Source: Cellulophaga lytica DSM 7489 (GTDB lineage Bacteria; Bacteroidota; Bacteroidia; Flavobacteriales; Flavobacteriaceae). From it: a DNA stretch of 64,000 nucleotides. Both the position numbers and the translations under genes were made by a program. The DNA is taken from positions 2,221,501-2,285,500 of the forward strand of contig NC_015167.1 of the NCBI RefSeq assembly GCF_000190595.1, in the 5' to 3' direction. The notes below the pieces were generated by a model. That model saw nothing but the letters and a program-made list of their open reading frames with translations. It searched no databases and was not told where the DNA came from. How positions within the stretch are numbered: the first letter of the stretch is position 1; each line of letters starts with the position of its first letter. Shown one piece after another: positions 54,827-62,902 of the stretch.

Positions 54827-56800
54827 ATGAGCAAGAACACTGAATTAGAAAGTAATATCTCTTTTGATTTGCCTAAAAATCAAAGTAACGTAATAAAAGT
54901 CATTGGTGTTGGTGGCGGTGGTAGTAACGCAATAAATCACATGTTCCAAGCCGGAATAAATGGTGTAGATTTTATTGTTTGTAATACAGACTCACAAGCA
55001 TTAGAAAACAGTACAGTGCCTAATAAAATAAGATTAGGTGTTACCTTAACAGAAGGTTTAGGTGCGGGTGCCAACCCAGAAGTTGGTGAGCAAGCTGCCA
55101 TTGAAAGTATGGAAGACATAAAAAGTATGTTAGATTCTAATACTAAAATGGTATTTATTACTGCTGGTATGGGTGGTGGTACAGGTACAGGTGCTGCCCC
55201 AATAATAGCTAAGCAAGCAAAAGGTATGGATATCCTTACAGTGGGTATTGTTACAATGCCTTTTCAGTTCGAAGGAAAAATGAGATGCCAGCAAGCTCAG
55301 ACTGGTATAGAAAAACTTCGTGCTAATGTAGACTCATTAATTGTTATTAATAATAATAAACTTAGAGAAGTATACGGTAATTTAGGCTTTAAAGCCGGTT
55401 TCTCTAAAGCAGATGAAGTATTAGCAACTGCTGCTCGTGGTATAGCAGAGGTTATAACTCATCACTATACACAAAACATAGATTTACGTGACGCTAAAAC
55501 AGTATTATCAAACAGTGGTACTGCAATAATGGGTTCAGCAAATGCATCTGGCTCTTCTAGAGCGCAAGAGGCTATTATGAAAGCTTTAGACTCGCCATTA
55601 TTAAATGATAATAAAATAGCTGGTGCTAAAAACGTATTGTTATTGATAGTTTCTGGTGCTCAGGAAATTACTATTGATGAAATAGGTGAAATTAACGATC
55701 ATATACAAACTGAGGCAGGACACGGAGCTAACATTATTATGGGTGTTGGTGAAGATGAAAATTTAGGTGATGCAATAGCAGTTACTGTTATAGCTACGGG
55801 TTTTAATGTAGATCAGCAAGATGATATTGTAAATACAGAATCTAAAAAAATAATTCATACTCTAGAAGACGAGCAGAAGGCTACTCATAACTTAACACCA
55901 AATAATGCAAATGTTGTTTATGAAGTTGTAGAGCCAGAAACTACTCCTGTTAAAAAAGAGGTTGCTCCAGAAGAACCAGAAGTAATTAAACACACGCTTT
56001 TTGAGGATGAAAAACCAGAAATGGATTTAATACCTACAACAAATTTTATAAAGAATTTTAATGTTTTTTATGATGAAGTAGTTGCAGAAACTCCTAAAGA
56101 AGATGATTTTGTTATTGTAGACGTTAGAAATTTTGACGTTGTAGATGCAGAGGAAGTTAAAGTTGTTCAAGAAGAAGATCAGTTTGCATTTAGTTTTGAT
56201 ATTCCTCGTAAAGAACAGAAAGTAGAAGAGGAAGAGCAAGAACATACTATTACATTTAGTTTAGATGATGAAGATGTAAATAATATGGATGTAAAAGATC
56301 ATGTAGAGGTTGTTCCTGTTTTAGAGTATAATAAAGAAGGAGAAAAAAGATATAGTTTAGATGACTATATGGAGTTAGAAAAAGAGCTTACAGGAGCTAA
56401 ATCTAAAGCAGAAAAGGCAGAGCCTAAAATTATTGATGAAGAGTTAGCTTTTGAGAAAAAAACAGTTGCGCCAAAAGCAACTCAGGCACCAACACCGGCT
56501 CCAGCACCTGCTCCAGAAGAAAAAGAAATAGAGGTAGATCCAATGAATACCCCTATTGAAGATTTGTTAAGAAACAGAGCAGATGAGCGTAGAAGGAAAT
56601 TAAAAGACTTTAACCATAAGTTTAAAAACAATATTAATACCGTAAATGATATGGAGAAAAAACCAGCTTATTTACGTCAGGGTGTAGATTTAAATCAGAA
56701 CAACCCTGAAAACAGAATTTCTAGAACAACGTTAAGTGAAGACGGAGACGATATTCAATTACGTTCTAATAATTCTTTTTTACATGATAATGTAGATTAA
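54827..56800 (+). CDS. ftsZ: Cell division GTPase FtsZ with long C-terminal extension
   Basis: 657 residues against about 380 in most bacteria. The GTPase and T7-loop domains (about 18-335) carry GGGGSNAINHM, the tubulin signature GGGTGTGAAP and NNNKLREVYG. From about 340 on the protein is acidic and low in complexity (many Glu, Val, Pro). PAYLRQGVDLN, which resembles the conserved FtsA-binding peptide, lies about 40 residues before the end rather than at it. Such extensions are typical in flavobacteria. A strong terminator closes the dcw operon. Confidence 0.95.
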   Translation: MSKNTELESNISFDLPKNQSNVIKVIGVGGGGSNAINHMFQAGINGVDFIVCNTDSQALENSTVPNKIRLGVTLTEGLGAGANPEVGEQAAIESMEDIKSMLDSNTKMVFITAGMGGGTGTGAAPIIAKQAKGMDILTVGIVTMPFQFEGKMRCQQAQTGIEKLRANVDSLIVINNNKLREVYGNLGFKAGFSKADEVLATAARGIAEVITHHYTQNIDLRDAKTVLSNSGTAIMGSANASGSSRAQEAIMKALDSPLLNDNKIAGAKNVLLLIVSGAQEITIDEIGEINDHIQTEAGHGANIIMGVGEDENLGDAIAVTVIATGFNVDQQDDIVNTESKKIIHTLEDEQKATHNLTPNNANVVYEVVEPETTPVKKEVAPEEPEVIKHTLFEDEKPEMDLIPTTNFIKNFNVFYDEVVAETPKEDDFVIVDVRNFDVVDAEEVKVVQEEDQFAFSFDIPRKEQKVEEEEQEHTITFSLDDEDVNNMDVKDHVEVVPVLEYNKEGEKRYSLDDYMELEKELTGAKSKAEKAEPKIIDEELAFEKKTVAPKATQAPTPAPAPAPEEKEIEVDPMNTPIEDLLRNRADERRRKLKDFNHKFKNNINTVNDMEKKPAYLRQGVDLNQNNPENRISRTTLSEDGDDIQLRSNNSFLHDNVD

Positions 56801-56831
56801 TGTAGTTTTTAAACTATATAATTTAGTGTAT

Positions 56832-56868
56832 AAACCCGAAAGCAATAATTGTTTTCGGGTTTATTTTT
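56832..56868 (+). terminator. Terminator of the dcw operon
   Basis: AAACCCGAAA (56832-56841) pairs with TTTTCGGGTTT (56852-56862), followed by a T-run. The TTG of the next promoter (56849-56851) is in its loop. Confidence 0.85.
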
Positions 56869-56877
56869 TTATCTTCG
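56849..56877 (+). promoter_or_regulatory. Promoter of the yqeY-like gene, inside the ftsZ terminator
   Basis: TTG (56849-56851) and TATCTTCG (56870-56877, one mismatch) are 18 bp apart. Start near 56883, giving a 16-nt leader. Confidence 0.5.
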
Positions 56878-56898
56878 TGTTCCTAAAAATTATAAATT

Positions 56899-57348
56899 AT
56901 GAGCTTACAACAAGATGTAATGACGGCAATGAAAACAGCTATGAAAGCTAAAGATAGCGTTGCTTTAGAGTCATTAAGGGCTATGAAATCTGTTTTGTTA
57001 ATGGCGCAAACAGAGTCAGGAGCAAAAACAGAATTAACTGAAGAAGAAGAAATAAAAATTGTACAAAAATTAGTTAAGCAACGTAAAGACAGTGCAGCTA
57101 TTTATAAAGAACAAGGAAGAGAGGATTTGGCAGCTCCAGAGTTAGCACAGGCAGAAGTAATTGCACAATTTTTACCAGAGCAAATGTCAGAAGATGATAT
57201 AGCTAAGGTTGTAGAAAGTGTAATAGCAAAAACAGGAGCAGAAGGTATGAAAGATATGGGTAAAGTTATGGGTATGGTATCTTCTCAGTTGGCAGGTAAA
57301 GCAGATGGTAAAACAATTTCTACTATAGTAAAAAGTAAATTAGCTTAA
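56899..57348 (+). CDS. GatB/YqeY domain-containing protein
   Basis: 149 residues, all helical, with the YqeY pattern throughout: RKDSAAIYKEQGREDLAAPELAQAEVIAQFLPEQM and a C-terminal GKVMGMVSSQLAGKADGKT (the tRNA-binding tail domain shared with GatB and aminoacyl-tRNA amidotransferases). Its own function is not established; it may bind tRNA. It is commonly next to ftsZ in Bacteroidota. A promoter within the ftsZ terminator serves it. Confidence 0.9.
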   Translation: MSLQQDVMTAMKTAMKAKDSVALESLRAMKSVLLMAQTESGAKTELTEEEEIKIVQKLVKQRKDSAAIYKEQGREDLAAPELAQAEVIAQFLPEQMSEDDIAKVVESVIAKTGAEGMKDMGKVMGMVSSQLAGKADGKTISTIVKSKLA

Positions 57349-57369
57349 TTTTTTTATAGGCTAATAAAA

Positions 57370-57443
57370 GGCCCCGTGGCGCAACTGAATAGCGCATCAG
57401 ATTTCGGCTCTGAGGGTTGGGGGTTTGAGTCCCTCCGGGGTCA
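57370..57443 (+). tRNA. tRNA-Arg (anticodon UCG)
   Basis: All four arms fold: acceptor GGCCCCG (57370-57376) with CGGGGTC (57436-57442); D-stem GCGC/GCGC; anticodon stem TCAGA/TCTGA around loop TTTCGGC, anticodon TCG at 57404-57406; T-stem GGGGG/CCCTC with loop TTTGAGT. Discriminator base A at 57443; CCA is not encoded. In the D-loop (AACTGAATA) position 19 is A instead of G, and in the T-loop position 56 is T instead of C, so the tertiary 19-56 pair is A-U. Confidence 0.95.
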
Positions 57444-57451
57444 CGAATAAA

Positions 57452-57508
57452 CAAAGAATCCAAAATTGAAAATTAAGTTTACTTGTGTTTTCAATTTTGG
57501 ATTCTTTG
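57452..57508 (+). other. Long perfect inverted repeat 3' of tRNA-Arg
   Basis: Two 21-nt arms (57452-57472 and 57488-57508) are perfectly complementary around a 15-nt loop. The hairpin starts 8 nt after the tRNA discriminator base. There is no T-run after it, so it is not a normal terminator; it may protect or mark the tRNA precursor 3' end, or be a small mobile remnant. Confidence 0.65.
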
Positions 57509-57557
57509 CTTTAAAAGCGGAGCTTTTAGTTAAAATTTGTAAAGCATATATAATGTA

Positions 57558-57582
57558 AAAACCACGCAACTTGCGTGGTTTT
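57558..57582. terminator. Bidirectional terminator between tRNA-Arg and the lipoprotein gene
   Basis: AAAACCACGC (57558-57567) pairs with GCGTGGTTTT (57573-57582), loop AACTT. It can end the tRNA transcript and the convergent gene finishing at 57607. Confidence 0.8.
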
Positions 57583-57606
57583 CTGGTTGGTGTCTAGTAT
57601 ATTTTT

Positions 57607-57999
57607 TTATGATTTAGCCAAGTCTCTACTATGGTTAACTTCAAAATAGTTTTGTACATTTTCCATAATATGAGATTCTTTTAATGTAGAGTTGGCTGTT
57701 TTGTATTCTTGGTCTATTAATTTTTTCGCAGGAAACGTTTCGCAGTGTATTTCTTCACCTTTAATATTGGTAGTTTTTACAGTTGCAGTACCTTCTAATA
57801 AAGATTTTCCTGTTACTATTATAAAAGAACGTTCTTCGTCTACAGCAGAAATACCTGTTCTTATTTTTGTGTTTTCAATAATAATGTCCGACTTAATATC
57901 TGCATTTGTTTTTGCTTGGTTTGCAGATTTTTTATCGTTACTGCAAGATAAAAATAATGATGCTGTTGCTAATACTGATACAAATAATTTAGTTTTCAT
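57607..57999 (-). CDS. Small lipoprotein of unknown function
   Basis: 130 residues. The signal MKTKLFVSVLATASLFLSC ends in a lipobox-like Cys19 followed by SNDKKS. The mature part is a short Lys/Thr-rich linker and a beta-strand domain (IIENTKIRTGISAVDEERSFIIVTGKSLLEG). I recognise no family. The gene has promoter module site 3 (58025-58097) and lies directly downstream, on the same strand, of the two-component system whose kinase gene has site 4, so it is a likely target of that system. Confidence 0.65.
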   Translation of the reverse strand: MKTKLFVSVLATASLFLSCSNDKKSANQAKTNADIKSDIIIENTKIRTGISAVDEERSFIIVTGKSLLEGTATVKTTNIKGEEIHCETFPAKKLIDQEYKTANSTLKESHIMENVQNYFEVNHSRDLAKS

Positions 58000-58024
58000 A
58001 ATTGAGTGCTTTTTAAATACACTA

Positions 58025-58097
58025 CAAAGATGAAGCTATTACAGGCCTAAGAATACGCCTAAATAAGTGAAAATACACACCCTGAAAACAGGGGTGT
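58025..58097 (-). promoter_or_regulatory. CCCTG-N4-CAGGG promoter module, site 3 (lipoprotein)
   Basis: CACCCTG, AAAA, CAGGGGTG (58078-58096 on plus) is centred 54.5 bp from the -7 element CATCTTTG on minus (58025-58032). The second block is 58054-58073 (plus: TACGCCTAAATAAGTGAAAA) and TAATAGC stands before the -7 box. The gene starts at 57999, about 20 nt after the predicted transcription start. Confidence 0.75.
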
Positions 58098-58104
58098 AGA
58101 TTTG

Positions 58105-58752
58105 TTAATCGTCTAGAAGGCCTATTTTTATTGCGTGTTTGGTTAGTCCGGCTAAGTTTTTTACGTTTAGCTTAGAAATTAAATTTTTACGGTAGCTCTC
58201 TATAGTGTGTTTGCTTAAAAATAACTCGTCTGCAATTTCTTGTGTGGTATATTCTTCTGCAATTAGTTTCAAAACTTCTTTTTCCCTATTGGTTAAAGAA
58301 ATTTCTTTTTCCTTTTTACTAGCAAACATAGCATCTGTGTATGCTTTTTTAATTTCTGAAGAGAAATATTTTTCACCCTTTACAATGCTTCTAATAGCTT
58401 CTAGTAATTCTTCTTTTTCAGCATTTTTAGGTACATATCCATCTACATTATTTCTTATCAACGTGTCAATCATAGTTCCATCAATATGCATACTTACAAC
58501 TAAAGTTTTTAGGCTAGTAAAACGTTCCTTAACTATGTTGTTAAGTTCAATGCCATCAACTTCTGGCATAGTTAAGTCTGTAATTAGTAAATGTATGTCT
58601 GCTGCGCCATTAATGTCTAAGTACTTTACAACTTGTGCTCCGTTTTTGGCTGTTAAAATTACATTAAACTCAGGTGCATCATTTAAAATACTCATTAGAC
58701 CATCAATAAACATTTTGTGGTCATCTGCAATAATAAGGTTATATGTTGTCAT
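58105..58752 (-). CDS. LuxR/NarL-type response regulator
   Basis: 215 residues. The receiver is canonical: Asp10-Asp11, phosphoacceptor Asp59 (LLITDLTMPEVDG), Ser87 and Lys109. The C-terminal LuxR helix-turn-helix (LTNREKEVLKLIAEEYTTQEIADELF region, about 153-205) binds DNA. Its start lies inside the 3' end of the histidine kinase gene (14-bp overlap), so the two are co-translated partners. It is the best candidate to bind the CCCTG-N4-CAGGG palindromes, because one lies before its operon and another directly after it. Confidence 0.92.
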   Translation of the reverse strand: MTTYNLIIADDHKMFIDGLMSILNDAPEFNVILTAKNGAQVVKYLDINGAADIHLLITDLTMPEVDGIELNNIVKERFTSLKTLVVSMHIDGTMIDTLIRNNVDGYVPKNAEKEELLEAIRSIVKGEKYFSSEIKKAYTDAMFASKKEKEISLTNREKEVLKLIAEEYTTQEIADELFLSKHTIESYRKNLISKLNVKNLAGLTKHAIKIGLLDD

Positions 58753-60730
58753 TGGTTGTGTTTTTAATTGGTATTTCTATAGATACTACAGTACCTCTGT
58801 TAATTGCTGAGTCTACGTGTAGCGTACCGTTTAGTTTTTCTATTCTGCTTTTAATGTTTTTAAATCCAATACCTTCTCCGTTTTTACTAGTGTCAAAACC
58901 TTTTCCGTTATCTTCAAAAAGTAAAGTAATGCTATCTTCAAAATAATTTAAATGAATATCAGTAGTAGATGCTTTTGCATGTTTTAAGGTGTTGGTCATT
59001 AACTCTTGGATAATTTTAAACAACTCCATTTTAACAATTTCATTAAGAGTGTTTATTTTATCCTCTGGATGAGGGTGAAATTCTACATTTAATTTGCCAG
59101 TGCTTGTGATAGATTTAGTATATTCTTTTATAAGCTGCGTAAAATCATCTTGTCTAAACTTTTTAGGAATTAGGGTGTGAGAAATGTCTCTAACTAATTG
59201 ATAGGTTTCATCTAACTGACCTGAAATTGTGTTTAGTGTTTGGGTTTTTTCTTTTACACTTGCTAATTGCAATTTTATGCCGGCTAAGTTGCCACCAATA
59301 CTGTCATGTAATTCTTGAGCAATACGTTTGCGCTCTTCATCCTGACCTTCAATAGCGGCCTTTATTAATTTTAATTCTTGTTCTTGTTTAAGTGCGGCTA
59401 CTTTTTGACTATTAATTTCTTCATTTTTTTTAGCCAGCTCGCTCTGTGCTTGCATTTTTTGGTAGTAAGTATATAGCAAAGCAATGACAGGGATAAGAAT
59501 CACTAAAAATCCAATTAAAAAAGCAGCTTTAATGGTTTTTTGCCTATCTAATTCGGCTTGCTGTTTAATTTGATCTTCTTTTAAATCAGATATAGCTTGT
59601 TCTTTTTTTATAGTTTCATACTGTATTTCAAGTTCCTTTATTATTTCTCTTTGTTGTTTGTCTTTTATTTCATTTAAAACTCCAAAGAGTTGTGTCATTG
59701 TGGCGTATGCATTTTTGTAATCTTCTTGTTTGTAAAAACTTCTTGCTTGTATGATGAGTGATTCTCTTTGAAACTGTAAATTTTCATGGTCTACAGCATT
59801 GATGTATGCCATAGTTAGACCTACATTTGCAATGTTGTATTCTTCTAATTTATAATATAACTTGGCAACAAGTAGCGCTCCTTCATAATATATGGCGTTA
59901 AAATTTTTAGCTTTGGCTTGGTTGCTTATTTGCGCATACATTTGTATTGCTTTGTTATATTCTTTGTTGACTTCTAAAAGCTTGGCATTGTGTAGTTTAA
60001 TTTCTAATTCGGCTTCTAAGTCTTTAAATTGCTTTGCTAACTCTAAAGATGAGTTGTAATAATTTTTAGCTATGTCATATTCTTTTTTTTGTGAATATGC
60101 GTTACCTAATTGCAGTAGTGCTCTATAGGTAATTGTTGGTTGTTGTTTGCCATAAATACTTATACTCTCTTTAAGTAAATTAATGGCTTTGTCAATGCTG
60201 TTTTGGGCTATGTAATTTTTTGCAAGACTTACCTTGTGTAAATACATATATTCAGAGTCGTTAATTGCTTCAGCTTCTTGTAGTCCCTTTATATTCCACT
60301 CAATAGATTTATCTACAAGTCCGTTTAAAGAACTGCCCAAAGACATTAAATAATATGCCTTTGCATATAAATATTTCTTTTCTTTTTCGGGTTTATCCCA
60401 GTTGCCTAATTCCTGTACATATAAGTTACCATAATGTAAAACAGAGTCTGTGTTGGCTTTTTTTGCATGATGATCTATAAGTTGATCAAAAATAGAGAAT
60501 CTTTGAGCCCCAAAGTCAGCATCTTTTAAGGCATCATATAATGGTTGTAAAGTCTTATCTTTTTGAATTTTAGACCATGAAAAAGAGAAAAAAGACGGGT
60601 CCTCTTCTTTTTTGATGCTATCTGCTTCTTGAGCATTTGCAAACTGAAAAACTCCAATTAAAAGAAAAACTAAAATGTGTTTAAATTTAATGTGCTGTTG
60701 TAGGTGGTATGTAGATTTGGTGGTAGTCAA
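58739..60730 (-). CDS. TPR sensor histidine kinase (HisKA_3 type)
   Basis: 663 residues with a TTG start. A signal-like segment (about 17-34) leads to a periplasmic region of TPR-like helical repeats (about 115-355, e.g. YRALLQLGNAYSQKKEYDIAKNYY), a coiled coil, one transmembrane helix (402-423), then HisKA_3 with phosphoacceptor His475 (AQELHDSIGG) and an HATPase_c domain (N-box near 575, DNGKGFD). This TPR type is frequent in flavobacteria with unknown signals. It pairs with the overlapping response regulator gene. Promoter module site 4 is 91-160 bp upstream, suggesting autoregulation. Confidence 0.9.
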   Translation of the reverse strand: MTTTKSTYHLQQHIKFKHILVFLLIGVFQFANAQEADSIKKEEDPSFFSFSWSKIQKDKTLQPLYDALKDADFGAQRFSIFDQLIDHHAKKANTDSVLHYGNLYVQELGNWDKPEKEKKYLYAKAYYLMSLGSSLNGLVDKSIEWNIKGLQEAEAINDSEYMYLHKVSLAKNYIAQNSIDKAINLLKESISIYGKQQPTITYRALLQLGNAYSQKKEYDIAKNYYNSSLELAKQFKDLEAELEIKLHNAKLLEVNKEYNKAIQMYAQISNQAKAKNFNAIYYEGALLVAKLYYKLEEYNIANVGLTMAYINAVDHENLQFQRESLIIQARSFYKQEDYKNAYATMTQLFGVLNEIKDKQQREIIKELEIQYETIKKEQAISDLKEDQIKQQAELDRQKTIKAAFLIGFLVILIPVIALLYTYYQKMQAQSELAKKNEEINSQKVAALKQEQELKLIKAAIEGQDEERKRIAQELHDSIGGNLAGIKLQLASVKEKTQTLNTISGQLDETYQLVRDISHTLIPKKFRQDDFTQLIKEYTKSITSTGKLNVEFHPHPEDKINTLNEIVKMELFKIIQELMTNTLKHAKASTTDIHLNYFEDSITLLFEDNGKGFDTSKNGEGIGFKNIKSRIEKLNGTLHVDSAINRGTVVSIEIPIKNTTNDNI

Positions 60731-60820
60731 AAAAATAATAATTTATGTAATTGCATATTGTGTTTTAAACCATTTTAAGATTTAAAAAAATGCGTTAACT
60801 GTTTGTTTTGGTGTTGTTAG

Positions 60821-60890
60821 CAAAGTTTGTGATAATTGTTTGTTTAAAAAACCCGTAAGTTAGCGAAACGCATATCCCTGAAAACAGTGT
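60821..60890 (-). promoter_or_regulatory. CCCTG-N4-CAGGG promoter module, site 4 (histidine kinase operon)
   Basis: CCCTG, AAAA, CAGTG (60876-60889 on plus) has one mismatch in the right arm. Its centre is 54.5 bp from the -7-like element AAACTTTG on minus (60821-60828). The second block is at 60850-60869 (plus: AACCCGTAAGTTAGCGAAAC). The -7 element and the palindrome are the weakest of the four, as might be expected of a regulator promoter. The leader would be about 85 nt. Confidence 0.65.
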
Positions 60891-60900
60891 AATATAATTA

Positions 60901-61866
60901 TTATTTCTTTTTTAAGATAGTACTTATTATTTTTTTAGCGTGAATTCTAGAATTTTCTATAAACCATTTATGTGTTTCCATACCTCCGCAAATTACGCCT
61001 GCCAAAAAAACATTGTTTAAGTTGGTTTCCATTGTGTGTGTATTGTGAGTCGGAATTTTTTTATCATCATTAGATAAAGTAATTCCCATTTTGGTTAAAA
61101 ATTCAAAATTAGGTCTGTAGCCTGTTAAAGCTAAAACATAATCGTTTTCTAATACTATAGTTTCGTTAGCTGTTTTTATAACAAGCTCTCTTTCTTTAAT
61201 TTCTGTAATATTAGCACTGTATATAACTTTTATACTACCTTCCTCTATACGGTTAATAATGTCTGGACGTACCCAATATTTTACACGCTTACCAACTTCA
61301 GATCCTCTAATTATTAAAGTAACTTCTGCGCCTTTACGCCAACATTCTAATGCAGCATCTATAGATGAGTTACTTGCTCCTACAACCGCTAATTTTTGTT
61401 TAGAAAAAAAATGAGGATTATTGTAGTAATGACTTACTTTTGGTAAGTTCTCTCCGGGTATATTTAATTTGTTTGGTATATCATAAAAACCAGTAGCAAT
61501 TATAACGTTTGTAGTGTTGTAAGTTTGCTTACTGGTTTCTAAGGTATATGTTGTGGTATTTTTAGTAACATTAATTACCTTTTCAAACAAATTAATGTTT
61601 AGGTCGTTACTACTCACAATTCTTCTGTAATATTCTAAAGCTTCCTCCTTTTTGGGTTTGGCTTCATTACTTATAAAAGGAATGTTGTCTATTTCTAGTT
61701 TTTCTGATGATGAAAAAAATTGCATTTTAGCAGGATAATTGTAAAGTGAATTTACAATACATCCCTTTTCTATAATAAGATAAGAAAGCCCATTTTTTTT
61801 AGCTTCTAACCCACAGGCAATACCAATTGGACCGCCACCAATAATTACAACATCTAATAAATTCAC
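60901..61866 (-). CDS. ypdA: YpdA-family bacillithiol disulfide reductase (putative)
   Basis: 321 residues, two-dinucleotide-binding flavoprotein. IIGGGPIGIACGLEAKKNG binds FAD, VVGASNSSIDAALE binds NAD(P)H, and FLAGVICGG is the second FAD motif. It lacks the CxxC redox pair of thioredoxin reductases, as YpdA does. YpdA reduces bacillithiol disulfide in Firmicutes; several flavobacteria contain bacillithiol genes. The start is GTG, overlapping the rpe TAG by 1 bp, so it is coupled to rpe. Confidence 0.85.
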   Translation of the reverse strand: MNLLDVVIIGGGPIGIACGLEAKKNGLSYLIIEKGCIVNSLYNYPAKMQFFSSSEKLEIDNIPFISNEAKPKKEEALEYYRRIVSSNDLNINLFEKVINVTKNTTTYTLETSKQTYNTTNVIIATGFYDIPNKLNIPGENLPKVSHYYNNPHFFSKQKLAVVGASNSSIDAALECWRKGAEVTLIIRGSEVGKRVKYWVRPDIINRIEEGSIKVIYSANITEIKERELVIKTANETIVLENDYVLALTGYRPNFEFLTKMGITLSNDDKKIPTHNTHTMETNLNNVFLAGVICGGMETHKWFIENSRIHAKKIISTILKKK

Positions 61867-62525
61867 TAGCCTATAATTTCTTTTAAGTTTTTAATTGTAT
61901 CAGTTGGGTTGTCACTTTTAAAAACAAAACTACCCGCAACAAGCACATCTGCACCTGCATCTACTAATGCTTTTGCATTTTTAGAGGTAACTCCGCCGTC
62001 GATCTCTATAAGTGTAGTTGCATTATTTTTGGTAATTAGTTCTTTTAAAGCTTTTACTTTATTGTATGTGTTTTCAATAAAAGATTGCCCGCCAAAACCT
62101 GGATTAACGCTCATTAGACATACAACATCAATATCGTTAATAATGTCTTCTAAAAGGTTTACGTTAGTATGCGGATTTAAAGCAACGCCAGCCATCATTC
62201 CTTCTGCTTTAATAGCTTGTAAAGTTCTGTGTAAATGTGTGCAAGCTTCATAGTGTACAGATAATACGTTTGCGCCTAACTCAGCAAAGGTTTTTATATA
62301 CCTGTCTGGGTCTACAATCATTAAATGCACATCTAATGTTTTTGTTGCGTGCTGTGCAATACTTTTTAACACAGGCATACCGTAAGATATGTTAGGAACA
62401 AAAACGCCGTCCATAATATCTATATGGTGCCAATCTGCCTCGCTGTTGTTTACCATTTCTACATCTCTCTGTAGGTTTCCAAAGTCTGCTGCTAATAAAG
62501 AGGGTGCAATTTTATTGTTGCTCAT
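61866..62525 (-). CDS. rpe: Ribulose-phosphate 3-epimerase
   Basis: 219 residues, TIM barrel. APSLLAADFGNL, HHIDIMDGVFVPNIS and HLMIVDP supply His/Asp metal ligands, MSVNPGFGGQSF the phosphate loop, and EIDGGV the last Asp. It interconverts ribulose 5-phosphate and xylulose 5-phosphate. A -7 element lies 24-31 bp upstream of its start. Confidence 0.95.
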   Translation of the reverse strand: MSNNKIAPSLLAADFGNLQRDVEMVNNSEADWHHIDIMDGVFVPNISYGMPVLKSIAQHATKTLDVHLMIVDPDRYIKTFAELGANVLSVHYEACTHLHRTLQAIKAEGMMAGVALNPHTNVNLLEDIINDIDVVCLMSVNPGFGGQSFIENTYNKVKALKELITKNNATTLIEIDGGVTSKNAKALVDAGADVLVAGSFVFKSDNPTDTIKNLKEIIG

Positions 62526-62548
62526 TTTATTTTAGATTGATATTTGTA

Positions 62549-62556
62549 CAAAAGTA
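62549..62556 (-). promoter_or_regulatory. -7 element before rpe
   Basis: TACTTTTG on the minus strand is a perfect TAnnTTTG match 24 nt before the rpe ATG. No upstream TTG is seen at 17-23 bp. Confidence 0.5.
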
Positions 62557-62626
62557 CGCATTTGATATAAATTGAAATAGTGGAAATTAACCTTTATAAT
62601 TTGTTTAAGATTGATACTTGTAAAAA

Positions 62627-62659
62627 CAAAAAAGCCTGTTGTTTTTAACAACAGGCTTT
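62627..62659. terminator. Terminator after the cold-shock gene
   Basis: AAAGCCTGTTG (62631-62641) pairs with CAACAGGCTTT (62649-62659). On the minus strand it is followed by a T-run and ends the cold-shock transcript. Confidence 0.85.
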
Positions 62660-62687
62660 GCATGTAATAAGTTAAATTCTTTATATA

Positions 62688-62879
62688 TTAAAGGACTTCA
62701 ACGTTTACTGCATTAGGTCCTTTTTTTCCTTCTTCAACGTCATAACTAACTTTGTCTCCTTCAGCTATTTCGTGTGTTAATCCACTAATGTGAACAAAAA
62801 CGTCTTTACCACCATCATCTGGAGTGATAAAACCGAAACCTTTAGAGTCGTTAAAAAATTTTACTGTACCGTTACTCAT
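62688..62879 (-). CDS. Cold-shock domain protein (CspA family)
   Basis: 63 residues, a single OB-fold. The RNA-binding motifs are KGFGFITPD (RNP1) and DVFVHIS (RNP2). These proteins bind single-stranded RNA and DNA, act as RNA chaperones and are usually highly expressed. A perfect -7 element (TATCTTTG on minus, 62903-62910) predicts a leader of about 20 nt; no long cold-shock leader is present. Confidence 0.95.
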   Translation of the reverse strand: MSNGTVKFFNDSKGFGFITPDDGGKDVFVHISGLTHEIAEGDKVSYDVEEGKKGPNAVNVEVL

Positions 62880-62902
62880 AATTTTATTTTTAATTTAAAG
62901 TG

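Noticed and set aside
58041-58064. Direct repeat GCCTAA spaced 11 bp apart within promoter module site 3
   Set aside because: Part of it coincides with the conserved second block; the repeat itself is absent from the other three sites.
58205-58810. Long open frame on the plus strand opposite the response regulator and kinase
   Set aside because: It is antisense to two clear protein families, with no recognisable domain; same for other long antisense frames such as 10423-10854 and 47650-48081.
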